Origin: Cryobacterium sp. | Lineage (GTDB): Bacteria; Actinomycetota; Actinomycetes; Actinomycetales; Microbacteriaceae | DNA length: 56,033 nucleotides | Reading direction: 5' to 3' | Assembly: GCF_025463825.1 (NCBI RefSeq) | Contig: NZ_JAODBG010000025.1 | Span: 1-56,033, forward strand | In this document: positions 8,160-17,457 of the stretch, in pieces | Layout: every line of letters begins with the position of its first letter | Numbering within the stretch: the first letter of the stretch is position 1 | The notes under the pieces: generated by a model | Database searches by the model: none | The model's input: only the letters and a program-made list of their open reading frames with translations | Told to the model about the DNA's origin: nothing | Program-made: the position numbers and the translations under genes

Positions 8160-9425
8160 GTGATTGATCCGGTGCTGCTACGCGAAAATCCCGACCTCGT
8201 CAAGCGATCGCAGGAGGCGCGAGGCGATTCCGTCGACGCCGTCGACGCGGCGCTGGCCGCCGACGCCGAGCGTCGGTCCGCCATCACGAGCTTCGAAGCG
8301 CTGCGCGCGTCGCAGAACGCCTTCGGCAAGACGGTCGCTCAGGCCCCACCCGCCGAGAAGAAGGCCCTCGTCGCCCAGGCGCAGGCCCTCGCCGCCGAGG
8401 TCAAGGCGGCCGGCGCCGTCGCCGCGGAGGCCGAGGCCCGGTTCACCACGGTGATGCGCAGTCTCGCGAACCCGATCATCGCCGGCGTGCCCGCCGGCGG
8501 CGAAGACAACTTCACCACCCTGCGCACTCACGGTTCGATCCCCACTTTCGACTTCGAAGCCCGCGACCACCTCGAACTGGGCGAGATGCTCGGCGCCATC
8601 GACATGGCGCGCGGCGCCAAGGTGTCCGGCGCCCGGTTCTACTTCCTGCGCGGCATCGGCGCCAGGCTCGAGATCGCGCTGATGAACATGGCACTCGACC
8701 ACGCCCTCGCGGCCGACTTCATCCCCATGATCACCCCCACCCTGGTGCGGCCGGAGATCATGGACGGTACCGGCTTCCTCGGCGAACACGCCGACGAGAT
8801 CTACCACCTGCCCGCCGATGACCTCTATCTCACCGGCACCAGCGAGGTCGCCCTCGCCGGGTATCACAGCGACGAGATCCTCGACCTCACCGACGGGCCG
8901 CTGCGCTACGCCGGCTGGTCCACCTGCTACCGCCGCGAAGCGGGCTCGGGCGGCCGGGACACCCGCGGCATCATCCGGGTGCACCAGTTCAACAAGCTCG
9001 AGATGTTCACCTATGTGCTGCCCGAGAACGCCGAAGCCGAGCACGACCGCCTGGTGGCGCTGCAGGAGAACATGCTGCAGGCCCTCGGCCTGAGTTACCG
9101 CGTGATCGACGTCGCCGCCGGGGATCTGGGTTCCAGTGCCGCCCGGAAGTACGACATCGAGGCCTGGGTGCCCACCCAGAACGCCTACCGCGAGCTCACC
9201 AGCACCAGTAACTGCACGACGTTCCAGGCGCGGCGCCTCGACATCCGCTACCGCACGGAGTCCGGAAAGACGGCACCGGTCGCCACCCTCAACGGCACCC
9301 TCGCCACCACTCGCTGGATCGTCGCCATTCTGGAGACGCACCAGCAGGCGGACGGCTCGGTTCTCGTGCCGGAGGCGCTGCGACCGTACCTCGGCGGGCT
9401 CGACGTGCTCACACCGCTGCGATGA
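8160..9425 (+). CDS. serS: Seryl-tRNA synthetase
   Basis: A 421-residue class II synthetase that charges tRNA-Ser. The N-terminal coiled-coil arm (about residues 1-110) reads the long variable arm of tRNA-Ser. The catalytic core holds TGTSEVAL, motif 2 around [13 protein letters not shown] and motif 3 around NGTLATTRW. Length is normal. Two serine tRNA genes lie within the next 3.8 kb. Its stop overlaps the next start, forming a coupled pair with the HAD gene. Confidence 0.97.
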   Translation: MIDPVLLRENPDLVKRSQEARGDSVDAVDAALAADAERRSAITSFEALRASQNAFGKTVAQAPPAEKKALVAQAQALAAEVKAAGAVAAEAEARFTTVMRSLANPIIAGVPAGGEDNFTTLRTHGSIPTFDFEARDHLELGEMLGAIDMARGAKVSGARFYFLRGIGARLEIALMNMALDHALAADFIPMITPTLVRPEIMDGTGFLGEHADEIYHLPADDLYLTGTSEVALAGYHSDEILDLTDGPLRYAGWSTCYRREAGSGGRDTRGIIRVHQFNKLEMFTYVLPENAEAEHDRLVALQENMLQALGLSYRVIDVAAGDLGSSAARKYDIEAWVPTQNAYRELTSTSNCTTFQARRLDIRYRTESGKTAPVATLNGTLATTRWIVAILETHQQADGSVLVPEALRPYLGGLDVLTPLR

Positions 9426-10234
9426 CCGTCCTCACCGACGCTCCCTGGCTGATCGCCCTCGACATCGACGGCACCACCCTGCACGAAGACGGCACCATCA
9501 GTGACGCCGTCATCCGGCAAATCCACCGAGTCTCGGATGCCGGCCACGAGATCATGCTCGCCACCGGCCGAAGCGCCGCCGCCACCCTGCCGGTGCTCGA
9601 CCGGCTCGGTATCACGCCGCGCTTCCTCGTCTGCTCCAACGGCGCCATCACCCTGCACCGGGACGCGGATGCGCCGATGGGCTACCGGCGCGAATGGGTC
9701 GAAACCTTCAACCCCAGCGAGGTGCTGCTCTCCATCCGGTCGCACCTGACCAACGCCCGCTACGCGGTCGAAGACGAGCACGGTTACTACCGATACACCG
9801 AACCGTTCCCGGACGCCACCATCGGTATCGACAGCGAGCACGTCGACTTCGACGAGCTGCTGAACCGCGACGCCACCCGCGTCGTCGTGGTGTCGCCCGA
9901 CCACGACATGGACGACTTCCTCGAGGTCGTCGAGCAGATGGGCCTCAACCGGGTCAGCTACGCCATCGGCTGGACCGCCTGGCTCGACATCGCTCCCGAC
10001 GGCGTGAACAAGGCCACCGCCATGGAGCGGGTGCGGGCCGAACTCGGCATCCCGCGCAGCCGGGTGATGGCCGTCGGCGACGGCCGCAACGACATCGACA
10101 TGCTGCTCTGGGCGGGCGCTCAGGGGCGCGGCGTCGCCATGGGCCAGTCCCCTGAGGACGTGCTCGAAGCGGCCAGCGAACTCACCGTGAGTGTCTACGA
10201 CGATGGCCTCGCCGTGGTGTTGAGCAGCCTCTAG
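9422..10234 (+). CDS. HAD-superfamily phosphatase, Cof/YidA-like
   Basis: A 270-residue Cof-type HAD hydrolase. Motif I is [12 protein letters not shown], motif II lies in the LATGRSAA region and motif IV is [16 protein letters not shown]2-type cap domain falls between. Such enzymes dephosphorylate sugar phosphates, nucleotides or flavin-related metabolites, and specificity cannot be read from sequence. The ATG overlaps the serS stop as ATGA. Confidence 0.88.
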   Translation: MTVLTDAPWLIALDIDGTTLHEDGTISDAVIRQIHRVSDAGHEIMLATGRSAAATLPVLDRLGITPRFLVCSNGAITLHRDADAPMGYRREWVETFNPSEVLLSIRSHLTNARYAVEDEHGYYRYTEPFPDATIGIDSEHVDFDELLNRDATRVVVVSPDHDMDDFLEVVEQMGLNRVSYAIGWTAWLDIAPDGVNKATAMERVRAELGIPRSRVMAVGDGRNDIDMLLWAGAQGRGVAMGQSPEDVLEAASELTVSVYDDGLAVVLSSL

Positions 10235-10365
10235 CACGCTCGCCGATCCCCATGCAGGACCTTGCCAGATAACAGTGTCAGGCTGCACATTCCGTGATCG
10301 GCTAAGATCGGGCGCAGTTCGAAGTTTGATCCCGCCTGTCACTAAGCGGCCCAGCATCGAACACG

Positions 10366-10450
10366 GGAGGGCTGTCCGAGCGGCCGATGGAGCCAGTCTT
10401 GAAAACTGGTGGGCAGAAATGTCTCGTGGGTTCGAATCCCACGCCCTCCG
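10366..10450 (+). tRNA. tRNA-Ser(UGA)
   Basis: The acceptor stem GGAGGGC pairs with GCCCTCC, with discriminator G. The anticodon stem-loop CCAGT-CTTGAAA-ACTGG carries TGA. There is a long type II variable arm and the T-loop GGTTCGAATCC. CCA is not encoded. A TAAGAT hexamer at 10303-10308 is a possible -10 box. Confidence 0.95.
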
Positions 10451-10492
10451 CGCCGTGAGGCGTTGTATCTGCATAACGACGAAAGGATCTGC

Positions 10493-11743
10493 GTGAGCGA
10501 CCAATTGCGCCCCCGCTCGAAACGATCGAAGCAGATCAGCCCGATCGCCCGACACGGACGGCTCAAGCGCTCCAACGCATTCGCCAACGTCGCCAAGGTG
10601 CTCGCCGCGGCCCTCGCCGTGGTCATGGTCAGTGGAGTGTCTGTCGCGGCCCTCGCCACCCTCAACGTCGCCTCGAGCATCAAGGAGGGCGTGGTCCTCG
10701 ACAACGAAACCGACGGTCCCATCCCGCAGATCGATTCGATCGATGGCGGCGCCAACCTGCTGCTGGTCGGCAGCGACAGCCGGGTCGGCCAGGGCGACGG
10801 CTACGGCGACCCCGAGGTGGAGACCGCCGTTCTCAACGACGTGACAATGCTCATGCACATCGCGGAGGACCACAGCAGCGCCACCGTGATCAGCTTTCCC
10901 CGCGACACATTCGTGGCCATTCCCGAATGCACCGGCCCCGAGGGCGAGACCTACTCCGCCATGAGTAGCCAGAAGATCAACACCACGCTCAACTACGGTG
11001 GCCTGTCCTGCACGGTATCGACGGTCGAGGCGCTCACCGGACTCTCCATCCCGTACGCCTCCCTGATCCAGTTCAACGGCGTCGCGGCGATGTCCGAGGC
11101 CGTCGGCGGCGTGCCGGTCTGCATCGCCGAACCAATTGTCGACGAGCACACCGACCTCGACCTCGCGGCCGGTGAACACGAACTCAAGGGCCTTGAGGCG
11201 TTGCAGTTCCTGCGCACCCGGTATGGCGTCGGCGACGGCAGCGACCTCGGCCGTATCAGCAACCAGCAGGTCTTCCTGTCCTCACTCGTGCGCACCCTGA
11301 AGAGCGCTGAGACGCTGAGCGACCCGATCAAGCTCTACTCCATCGCCAAGGCCGCCGTCGACAACATGGAACTGTCCACGTCGCTGCAGAGCATGGACAC
11401 CATGGTGTCCATCGCCATGGCCCTCAAGGACATCCCGCTCGAGAAGGTCGTTTTCGTGCAGTACCCGGTCAATTACGTCGACGGCGGAGTCGCGCCGGAC
11501 GAGATCGCCGCTGCGGATCTCATCGAGGACATCAACAACGATGTCTCTCCGACCCTTGCTCCCGGTGAGGCCGACTTCACGTCGGTGGGTCCCGTCGAGG
11601 AGCCGGTCGACCCCGCCGCACCCGTCGACCCCGCCGCACCGGTCGACCCGGCCGCCACTGAGGGGGCCCTGTCGTCGAACGTCTTCGGTCAGGACGCCTC
11701 AGAACTCACTTGCTCGGCCGGCCGGGCCCTGGAGAACCAGTAA
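10493..11743 (+). CDS. LytR-CpsA-Psr (LCP) family cell-wall glycopolymer ligase
   Basis: A 416-residue type II membrane protein: a basic cytoplasmic tail, a membrane segment at about residues 35-60 and an extracellular LCP domain at about 85-330. Motifs include LLVGSDSR, ISFPRDTFV and QFLRTRYGVGDGSDLGRISNQQ, whose arginines and aspartates bind pyrophosphate-lipid substrates. LCP enzymes attach teichoic acids or arabinogalactan-like polymers to peptidoglycan. The C-terminus has a short (VDPAAP)n repeat and ends with two cysteines in the mature tail. The GTG start is supported by AAAGGA 5 bases upstream. Confidence 0.92.
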   Translation: MSDQLRPRSKRSKQISPIARHGRLKRSNAFANVAKVLAAALAVVMVSGVSVAALATLNVASSIKEGVVLDNETDGPIPQIDSIDGGANLLLVGSDSRVGQGDGYGDPEVETAVLNDVTMLMHIAEDHSSATVISFPRDTFVAIPECTGPEGETYSAMSSQKINTTLNYGGLSCTVSTVEALTGLSIPYASLIQFNGVAAMSEAVGGVPVCIAEPIVDEHTDLDLAAGEHELKGLEALQFLRTRYGVGDGSDLGRISNQQVFLSSLVRTLKSAETLSDPIKLYSIAKAAVDNMELSTSLQSMDTMVSIAMALKDIPLEKVVFVQYPVNYVDGGVAPDEIAAADLIEDINNDVSPTLAPGEADFTSVGPVEEPVDPAAPVDPAAPVDPAATEGALSSNVFGQDASELTCSAGRALENQ

Positions 11744-11748
11744 GCGAT

Positions 11749-11797
11749 CGCACCGTGGCATCCGATCGACCGATGTGCAATTGGATGCCGCGGTGCG
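11749..11797. terminator. Hairpin between the LCP gene and tRNA-Ser(GCU)
   Basis: The arms at 11749-11763 and 11783-11797 are complementary over 15 positions with one G-T pair and a 19-base loop. There is no T-tract. It probably ends the LCP transcript just before a TAGTAT box (11800-11805) that may serve the tRNA. Confidence 0.55.
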
Positions 11798-11837
11798 GTT
11801 AGTATGGTGGATGTGCGTTTGCGAAAGCTCTCGCTCG

Positions 11838-11928
11838 GGAGACGTCGCATAGCCCGGCTTAGTGCACCACCCTGCTAAGGTGGAGTGCCCTTCACAGGGC
11901 ACCGAGGGTTCAAATCCCTCCGTCTCCG
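11838..11928 (+). tRNA. tRNA-Ser(GCU)
   Basis: The acceptor stem GGAGACG pairs with CGTCTCC, with discriminator G. The anticodon stem-loop CCACC-CTGCTAA-GGTGG carries GCT. The variable arm is long (GCCCTTCACAGGGC) and the T-loop is GGGTTCAAATCCC. CCA is not encoded. Confidence 0.96.
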
Positions 11929-11936
11929 CACTTCGA

Positions 11937-11973
11937 AAAAACCCGCCAGGTCACCTCGACCTGGCGGGTTTTT
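11937..11973. terminator. Rho-independent terminator after tRNA-Ser(GCU)
   Basis: A 16-base-pair stem built on ACCCGCCAGGTC has a 5-base loop and A/T ends on both sides, so it can end transcripts in either direction. Confidence 0.9.
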
Positions 11974-12012
11974 CCATGCCCGGTCGGGGCGCCCTCGTGT
12001 ACGTTCGCCGTC

Positions 12013-13001
12013 TCATGGCACAGTCGAGAGCTCGACGATATTCACCGGGGTCAGGCCGACGGTGACTCTGTCGGGGTCGATGCCGGCGTCGGCCAGTGCC
12101 GTTTCCAGGTCGGCGGTGCCGGGGATCGGCGGGGTGCCCTGCACGTGCAGGAGCACCTCGGCGCCCTGCGTCGATACGCCCGTGACCGACCAGCCCACAT
12201 CGGCGGCCCAGTCCTGGCCCACGGCGTGCACAGCGCCTTCCAGGTTGCTCTGCGCGGTGACGGTGACGCTGGTGAAGGTGACGGGATGCCGATGAGCACC
12301 AGCATGCCGGCGAGCAGAGCCGCCGGGGCCAGCAGGCTCGGTGTGCTGTGGTCGCCCGGCGCTCGCCGGCGAATGAGCCGGCTCACGCCGTAGACCGACC
12401 TCACCACGATGCCGGTGCCGAGGATCGTGACGACATTGGTGACGAACAACAGCAGGGCGCCGAGGAACTGGGCGACCGAACCCGATTCGAGCACGAGGCC
12501 GGCCACGCAGAGCGGCGGCACGAGGGAGATCGCGATCGCGACTCCGGGCAGCGTATCGGAGATGTCTCGGCGCACCAGCGCGACCGAGCCGACCACGCCG
12601 GTGCCGAGCGCCGCCAGCAGGTCGATCAGCCGCGGGCTCACCCGGGCGGCCACCTGGGCGTTGGTGCCGGCCAGCACCGGTGACTGCACGAGGAGCCCGA
12701 CCGCGAAACCGATCAGCACGGCCGCCGCGGCACCGCCAAGCACGAGCAGCAGTGACCTCACGAGATTCGACCTGTCGCCCAGCACCGTCGCGGGCATGGT
12801 CCCGAGGATCGGGGTCATCAGGGGAGCCACGATCATGGCGCCGATGACGGTGGCCGTCGAGTCGCCCACGATGCCCGCCGAGGCGATGATCGAGGCAAGC
12901 ACCAGCAGCATCCAGAACCTGGAGTAACGCGCGTGAGACGACGAGCCGTCGAAGAAGACGGCGTCGCGCATGTCAGCTGAGGTGTTGAACCGGTCGGCCA
13001 C
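12013..13001 (-). pseudogene. DUF389 family membrane protein, frameshifted near its C-terminus
   Basis: The first 235 or so residues are a typical DUF389 membrane protein with at least six helices (GDSTATVIGAMIVAPLMTPI is the hallmark). Function in the family is unknown. After LVLIGIP, at about 12283-12285, the frame changes. The original frame becomes a Pro/Ser/Arg-rich run, while the -1 neighbour continues as VTFTSVTVTAQSNLEGAVHA and reads on to a stop at 12013. One extra G in the GGG run would restore a 329-residue protein. This is either a real mutation or a sequencing error. The GTG start has TAGATT 6 bases upstream. Confidence 0.8.
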
Positions 13002-13007
13002 GCTGCG

Positions 13008-13013
13008 AATCTA
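13008..13013 (-). promoter_or_regulatory. -10 hexamer TAGATT, leaderless start for the DUF389 gene
   Basis: Six bases separate the hexamer from GTG at 13001. Confidence 0.5.
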
Positions 13014-13054
13014 TCCCCGCGGCGACGGCGGGGGTAGGCGCGTCAGAATGGGGC

Positions 13055-13591
13055 ATGGCTACCCGACTGCTGCTGATGTCCGACACCCACGTTCCCCGGC
13101 GGGCCCGGCAGCTGCCGGAGCAGCTCTGGCAGGCCGTGGAGAGCGCCGACCTGGTGCTGCACGCCGGGGACTGGGTGAACCTGGCGCTGCATGACGAGCT
13201 CTCCCGGCGGGCCCGGGCGCTGCTGGGCGTGTACGGCAACAACGACGGCCAGGAGTTGCGGGCGGTCCTGCCGGAGATCGCCACCGAAACCATCGAGGGC
13301 ATCCGGTTCGCCATGATCCACGAGACCGGCGCCGCCACGGGCCGGGAGGCGCGTGCCGACGCCGCCTTCCCCGACACCGACGTCCTCGTTTTCGGGCACA
13401 GCCACATCCCGTGGGACACGGTGTCACCGGGCGGGATGCGGCTGCTGAACCCCGGCTCGCCCACCGACCGTCGTCGCCAGCCCGCAGGCACCTACCTCAC
13501 CGCCATCGCCGATGCCGGCGTGCTCCGCGAGGTCGCCCTGGTGCCCCTGCCACCACGTCAGGGCAGCGAGCTCGACCGCGTGTCGAGGTAG
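13055..13591 (+). CDS. YfcE/MJ0936-type metallophosphoesterase
   Basis: A 178-residue calcineurin-like phosphoesterase. Metal ligands are visible in MSDTHVP, LVLHAGDWV, VYGNNDGQE, MIHETG and FGHSHIPWD. These proteins hydrolyse phosphodiesters or phosphomonoesters using two metal ions, and the cellular substrate is unknown. The gene is divergent from the DUF389 gene with a 53-base gap. A CAGAAT box lies 5 bases before the ATG. The last 34 bases overlap the convergent EAL gene. Confidence 0.88.
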   Translation: MATRLLLMSDTHVPRRARQLPEQLWQAVESADLVLHAGDWVNLALHDELSRRARALLGVYGNNDGQELRAVLPEIATETIEGIRFAMIHETGAATGREARADAAFPDTDVLVFGHSHIPWDTVSPGGMRLLNPGSPTDRRRQPAGTYLTAIADAGVLREVALVPLPPRQGSELDRVSR

Positions 13592-15327
13592 GCGGTGACG
13601 AAATCGTCGGAGGGCACCGGGCGCGAATACAGGTATCCCTGCGCGTACCGGCAGCCCCGTTCGCGCAACCACTGGGCCTGCACCTCGGTTTCGACGCCCT
13701 CCGCGATGACGACAAGGCCCAGCGACGCGGCCATCTTGATGGTGAGATCGGCGACCGGCGAATCACGGTCCTCATCGATGACGGCGACGAAGGACTGGTC
13801 GATCTTGATCACGTCGAGGTCGATCTCGGTGAGCCGGGACAGGCTCGAGTGCCCGGTGCCGAAGTCATCCATCGAAATGAGCACGCCGGCGTCGCGCAGC
13901 ACCCGGATGTTGTCGCGCACGGCCGCCACGTCGGAGCCGAAGTCGGTCTCGGTGACCTCGATGCGCACCAGGGCGGGCGGCAAGCCCGTCTCGGCGCATT
14001 CGGCAAGGACGAACCCGCCGTAGCCGGTGGTGGCCAACTCCCGGGCCGACGCGTTGATGGACACGCTGACCGGTTCGCGATCCCACCGGCGCCGCCGGCG
14101 CCAGGTTGCGGCAGCGGCGATCGACTCGTGCACGATCCAGCGCCCGAGGACCTGGATCGAGCCGCTCGCCTCGCACAGCGGGATGAACTCGGACGGTGGC
14201 ACGAGGCCGCGGGTGGGGTGCTGCCAGCGCACCAGGGCTTCGGCCCCCACGGCGGCTCCGGTGGCCAGGTCGACCACCGGTTGGAAGCGCAGGAAGAACT
14301 CGTCGTTCCGCAGCCCATCGCGCACGGCGGCCGGGGACGCGTAGTAGCCGCCGTGGGTGATGACCCTGCCGCGGCCCACTCGTTGCGCTTCGAAGAGGGC
14401 CTTGCCGGCCCGGCCGAAAAACTCGCTCTGGGATTCGTCGCCCTCCCGCGCGGAGATGCCGGCCGAGAACCCGGCCACCTGACCTTGCACGCGCTCCAGT
14501 AGGTCACGCGCCTCGGCGGCGGTCTGCGAGGGCAGCAGGATGGCGAACGCGTCGCCCTCCATCCGGCCCATCGTGGCCCGGGCGGGCAGCGCCGCGGTGA
14601 CTCCTGCGACGAAGGCCACCATGGCCGCATCGCCGCCCGCCAGGCCGGCCTGCCGGTTCACCAGCGCGAATTCGTTGATATCCAGCCGTACCAGCGACAG
14701 CGGCTCGTCGAGAGCGGCGTCCCGCATGGCGGCGCTGAGCACCTGCTCGAACCCGGCGAAGTTGGGGATACCGGTGAGTTCGTCGGTTTCTGCGAGGAGG
14801 GCGCTCCTGGCGAACCAGGTCAGGCCCAGACCCGTCGCCAGCATGAGCAGCGCCGACATGGCCACGTCGGCCGGGCTGGCGTTGGGGTGCATGGCGAGCG
14901 TGATGAGAGCGAGCGGGATGAAGATCATCGGGTAGAACAGCGATTGGGCCGCGGGGATCACCGCGAAGGCGATCAGGGCGAGCAGGCTCGGCGTCCACGC
15001 GAAGGTGAACGTGATCGGCTCGCCGCCGGTGGCCGCCTGGCAGAGGAGGCCGATGCCCCCGATCCAGCACAGGGCCAGGTGGCGCAGCGGTACGCGCATC
15101 CGGTGGCGCAAGACGGTGGTGAGCACGCCGGTGGCGAGTAGGGCCGCGCCGGCGACAAGAAGCACGCCGTTCGGCGAACCGCTCTGCAGGATTTCGTAGC
15201 CCGCATAGAGGAAGAGGGGCAGTCCGAAACCGAATTGCGCGGCCCCGAGGAGAATCCCGGCCGAATCTGCGGCGTCGAAAAGCCCGGGCCGATAGCCCAC
15301 ACCGGGGCGCCGGGTCGTGCGTGTCAT
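13558..15327 (-). CDS. Membrane GGDEF/EAL protein, probable cyclic-di-GMP phosphodiesterase
   Basis: A 589-residue protein with about six membrane helices over residues 15-165, then a GGDEF-fold domain (about 170-320) and an EAL domain (about 335-580). The GGDEF signature is degenerate (RMEGDAFAI), so cyclase activity is unlikely. The EAL domain keeps GAEALVRW, SINASARELA, EVTETD, DDFGTGHSS, KIDQSF and AEGVETE, so it should hydrolyse c-di-GMP. ATG 15327 is chosen because AGGGGG lies 7 bases upstream. An in-frame GTG at 15366 is an alternative. Confidence 0.9.
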   Translation of the reverse strand: MTRTTRRPGVGYRPGLFDAADSAGILLGAAQFGFGLPLFLYAGYEILQSGSPNGVLLVAGAALLATGVLTTVLRHRMRVPLRHLALCWIGGIGLLCQAATGGEPITFTFAWTPSLLALIAFAVIPAAQSLFYPMIFIPLALITLAMHPNASPADVAMSALLMLATGLGLTWFARSALLAETDELTGIPNFAGFEQVLSAAMRDAALDEPLSLVRLDINEFALVNRQAGLAGGDAAMVAFVAGVTAALPARATMGRMEGDAFAILLPSQTAAEARDLLERVQGQVAGFSAGISAREGDESQSEFFGRAGKALFEAQRVGRGRVITHGGYYASPAAVRDGLRNDEFFLRFQPVVDLATGAAVGAEALVRWQHPTRGLVPPSEFIPLCEASGSIQVLGRWIVHESIAAAATWRRRRRWDREPVSVSINASARELATTGYGGFVLAECAETGLPPALVRIEVTETDFGSDVAAVRDNIRVLRDAGVLISMDDFGTGHSSLSRLTEIDLDVIKIDQSFVAVIDEDRDSPVADLTIKMAASLGLVVIAEGVETEVQAQWLRERGCRYAQGYLYSRPVPSDDFVTAYLDTRSSSLP

Positions 15328-15414
15328 GCGCGCACCCCCTGCCCCCATAGTCCTCCGCGCCATCACCGGGCTGATCTCAATCTAGCGCCCCACCCCCCGA
15401 AAGCGTGACATTCA

Positions 15415-15912
15415 TCAATCTGCGGGTTTAAGCACCTCATTGGTGAAACCCTCGAGGCGCTCGAGCAGCCCGGCGCCCCGGGTGACGACCATCTCGGCGG
15501 GGTTCGGCTGCATCTGCGACGGCGGCGGCAGGATGCGGATCAGCGTGGAGCACGCCAGGTCGGAACAGATGTAGGTGCCGACGGTGTTGCCATCCCGGCC
15601 GGCCTGGCCGGCCTTGGGCACGCTGAATAGGCTGACCTGGTGCGCCGGCTGTTGTGTGCGGCAGAGTGAGCAGAACGCGGACATCGACCGTCCCGGCTCG
15701 CGACTCGCGGCTCGGAGCACCATGCCCACCGGGGTGTCGCCGCGCCAATAGACGATGTAGCCGCGCTGCGGTGACTGGGGGTCGCGCCAGCCCAGGTACT
15801 CACGCTCTGCCCAGATCGTCTCGTGCAGGCCCGGCAGTGGCATCCGGGCAATCTCGTCGGCGGTGGCATTGACGACGGAATCGCGGATTTCGGTCGCAGA
15901 AAGTGGCTTCAT
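15415..15912 (-). CDS. FBP-domain treble-clef zinc protein (FusB-like)
   Basis: A 165-residue protein matching the actinobacterial FBP family, related to the C-terminal domain of EF-G-binding FusB proteins. The zinc ligands fit CSLC (middle) and CSDLAC about 45 residues later. FusB proteins rescue EF-G stalled by fusidic acid, but whether housekeeping actinobacterial forms bind EF-G is unproven. A good ribosome-binding site (GGAGGGAGATC) precedes the ATG. Confidence 0.75.
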   Translation of the reverse strand: MKPLSATEIRDSVVNATADEIARMPLPGLHETIWAEREYLGWRDPQSPQRGYIVYWRGDTPVGMVLRAASREPGRSMSAFCSLCRTQQPAHQVSLFSVPKAGQAGRDGNTVGTYICSDLACSTLIRILPPPSQMQPNPAEMVVTRGAGLLERLEGFTNEVLKPAD

Positions 15913-16024
15913 GATCTCCCTCCGATGATTCGTACAGCGTAGCCGAGCCCTTCCGCAGGCTCAACGCCTGCGCCCCCGCCGCGTGGAGCGGGCGGGGGCG
16001 CAGCGAGCCGCGACGCGTGGTGGG

Positions 16025-16879
16025 CTAGGCGATCGCGCGCAGGCCCTCGATCAGCGGAGTGGTGGGGCGACCGATGAGGGTGGCCAGCTCGGTGCTGCCG
16101 CCCGCCAGCAGACCGTCCCGGGTGTTGCCGTCGAGAGCGACGACGAAGCCGACGGTGCCGCCGTCCAGGCCAGCGCCGGTGAGGATGGCGGTGTGCTCGT
16201 CGGGGGACACGGCGCTGAACACGACGGGACGCCCGACGACCTCGGTCAGGGCGGCTGCCATGTCAGTGCCGGTCCAGGCCACGTCGCCGGCCAGCTCGTA
16301 GGTGACGTTCTCATGGCCGGGAGTGGTGAGCACCACGGCGGCGGCTTCGGCATAGTCGGTACGCGAGGCGCTGGCCACCCGGCCACCGCCCGCGCTGGTG
16401 AGGTAGACGCCGTTGTCGCGGGCCTGCTGCACGGCGGCGGCGTAGTTCTCGGTGTACCAACCGTTGCGCAGGACCGTGACGGGCACCCCGGACGCATGCA
16501 GGGCCTCCTCGGTGGCCTTGTGCTCCGGCGCCAGGATCAGCTCGGAGGTATCCGCCTTCGGGGCACTCGTGTAGACGATCCGGCCAATACCCGCGGCGAT
16601 CGCGGCGGTGATGGCGTTGGTGTGCTGGGCGACGCGCTGGCCAACCTCGCTGCCGGAGACCAGCATCAGCACGTCGGCGCCGGTGAACGCTGCTGCGAGG
16701 CTGGCCGGGTCGGTGTAGTCGATGACCGCGGTGCGCACACCCCTCGCGGCCAGGTCGGCCAGGCGTGCGGTGTTGCGGCCCACGGCGGTGATCTCAGCCG
16801 GGGCGACGCCGCGGTTGATCAGGTGCTCGACGATGAGGTGACCCAGCTGGCCGGTGGCTCCGGTGACGACGATAGACAT
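16025..16879 (-). CDS. NAD(P)H-dependent oxidoreductase, QorB-like (NmrA family)
   Basis: A 284-residue atypical SDR. The N-terminus MSIVVTGATGQLG holds the dinucleotide loop. LMLVSGSEVGQR, YTSAPKAD and LRNGWYTENY are typical of quinone oxidoreductase 2 proteins, which reduce quinones with NADPH. AAGGGAACC precedes the ATG. It is divergent from an HxlR regulator, the same arrangement as qorB/qorR pairs elsewhere, so redox-responsive control is likely. Confidence 0.88.
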   Translation of the reverse strand: MSIVVTGATGQLGHLIVEHLINRGVAPAEITAVGRNTARLADLAARGVRTAVIDYTDPASLAAAFTGADVLMLVSGSEVGQRVAQHTNAITAAIAAGIGRIVYTSAPKADTSELILAPEHKATEEALHASGVPVTVLRNGWYTENYAAAVQQARDNGVYLTSAGGGRVASASRTDYAEAAAVVLTTPGHENVTYELAGDVAWTGTDMAAALTEVVGRPVVFSAVSPDEHTAILTGAGLDGGTVGFVVALDGNTRDGLLAGGSTELATLIGRPTTPLIEGLRAIA

Positions 16880-16961
16880 TGATGGTTCCCTTCGTGGCGC
16901 GCGTTCGCGTGCCTTCTGGGGGTGTAACCCACCAAGTCCGCAGTTACTTCCCAACCGAAGG

Positions 16962-16977
16962 TACCCACTTTTTGGTA
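16962..16977. promoter_or_regulatory. Candidate HxlR operator between qorB-like gene and regulator
   Basis: TACC-N8-GGTA lies between the divergent genes and only 10 bases before the regulator ATG. A partly similar GTTACT/GGTACC arrangement lies just to its left. Spaced inverted repeats of this type bind HxlR dimers. Confidence 0.4.
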
Positions 16978-16987
16978 AGCTCCTGCC

Positions 16988-17431
16988 ATGACCGCTACCA
17001 TGCCCGCCGCCGCTTCCCAGCCCGCCGCCGATGCGGCCGTGCGCGACCGCCTTGCCCGGCTCGTCGGCGACGCCGCACCGGCCCTGGACGGAACGCCGGC
17101 AGCAAACGTCTTCGCGGCCGGATGCGCCAGCCGGGTGGTGCTCGACCATGTCACCAGCAAGTGGGGCGTGCTGGTTCTTGTGGCGCTGTCGGAGACCAGC
17201 CTGCGCTGGGGCGAGCTGCGCCGGGGCATCGAGGGCATCAGCGAGAAGATGCTCGCGCAGACCCTGCGCGCCCTCGAGGCCGACGGCCTCGTGCACCGGG
17301 ACGCGCAGCCGACCATCCCGCCGCGGGTGGACTACAGCCTCACCGGCCGCGGGCACGACCTCGCCGCGCACCTGCTCCCGCTGGTGCGGTGGGTCGGCGC
17401 GAACGCCGGCGACATCGTGGGCGGCCGCTGA
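16988..17431 (+). CDS. HxlR-family transcriptional regulator
   Basis: A 147-residue protein with an HxlR winged helix at about residues 45-135: CASRVVLDHVTSKWGVLVL, LRRGIEGISEKMLAQTLRAL and DYSLTGRGHDL. The cysteine in AGCASR sits where redox-sensing QorR/HypR proteins carry their reactive cysteine. It probably represses the divergent oxidoreductase until oxidised. The first 40 residues are alanine-rich and not conserved. Confidence 0.88.
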   Translation: MTATMPAAASQPAADAAVRDRLARLVGDAAPALDGTPAANVFAAGCASRVVLDHVTSKWGVLVLVALSETSLRWGELRRGIEGISEKMLAQTLRALEADGLVHRDAQPTIPPRVDYSLTGRGHDLAAHLLPLVRWVGANAGDIVGGR

Positions 17432-17457
17432 GGCCGGCCCGGATCGACCGGTATCGG

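Noticed and set aside
9248..11179. Very long open frame on the minus strand across serS, the HAD gene, tRNA-Ser and the LCP gene
   Set aside because: High-GC DNA leaves antisense frames open. The product is Gly/Val/Asp/His-rich without any domain, and it would cross a tRNA gene and four well-supported genes.
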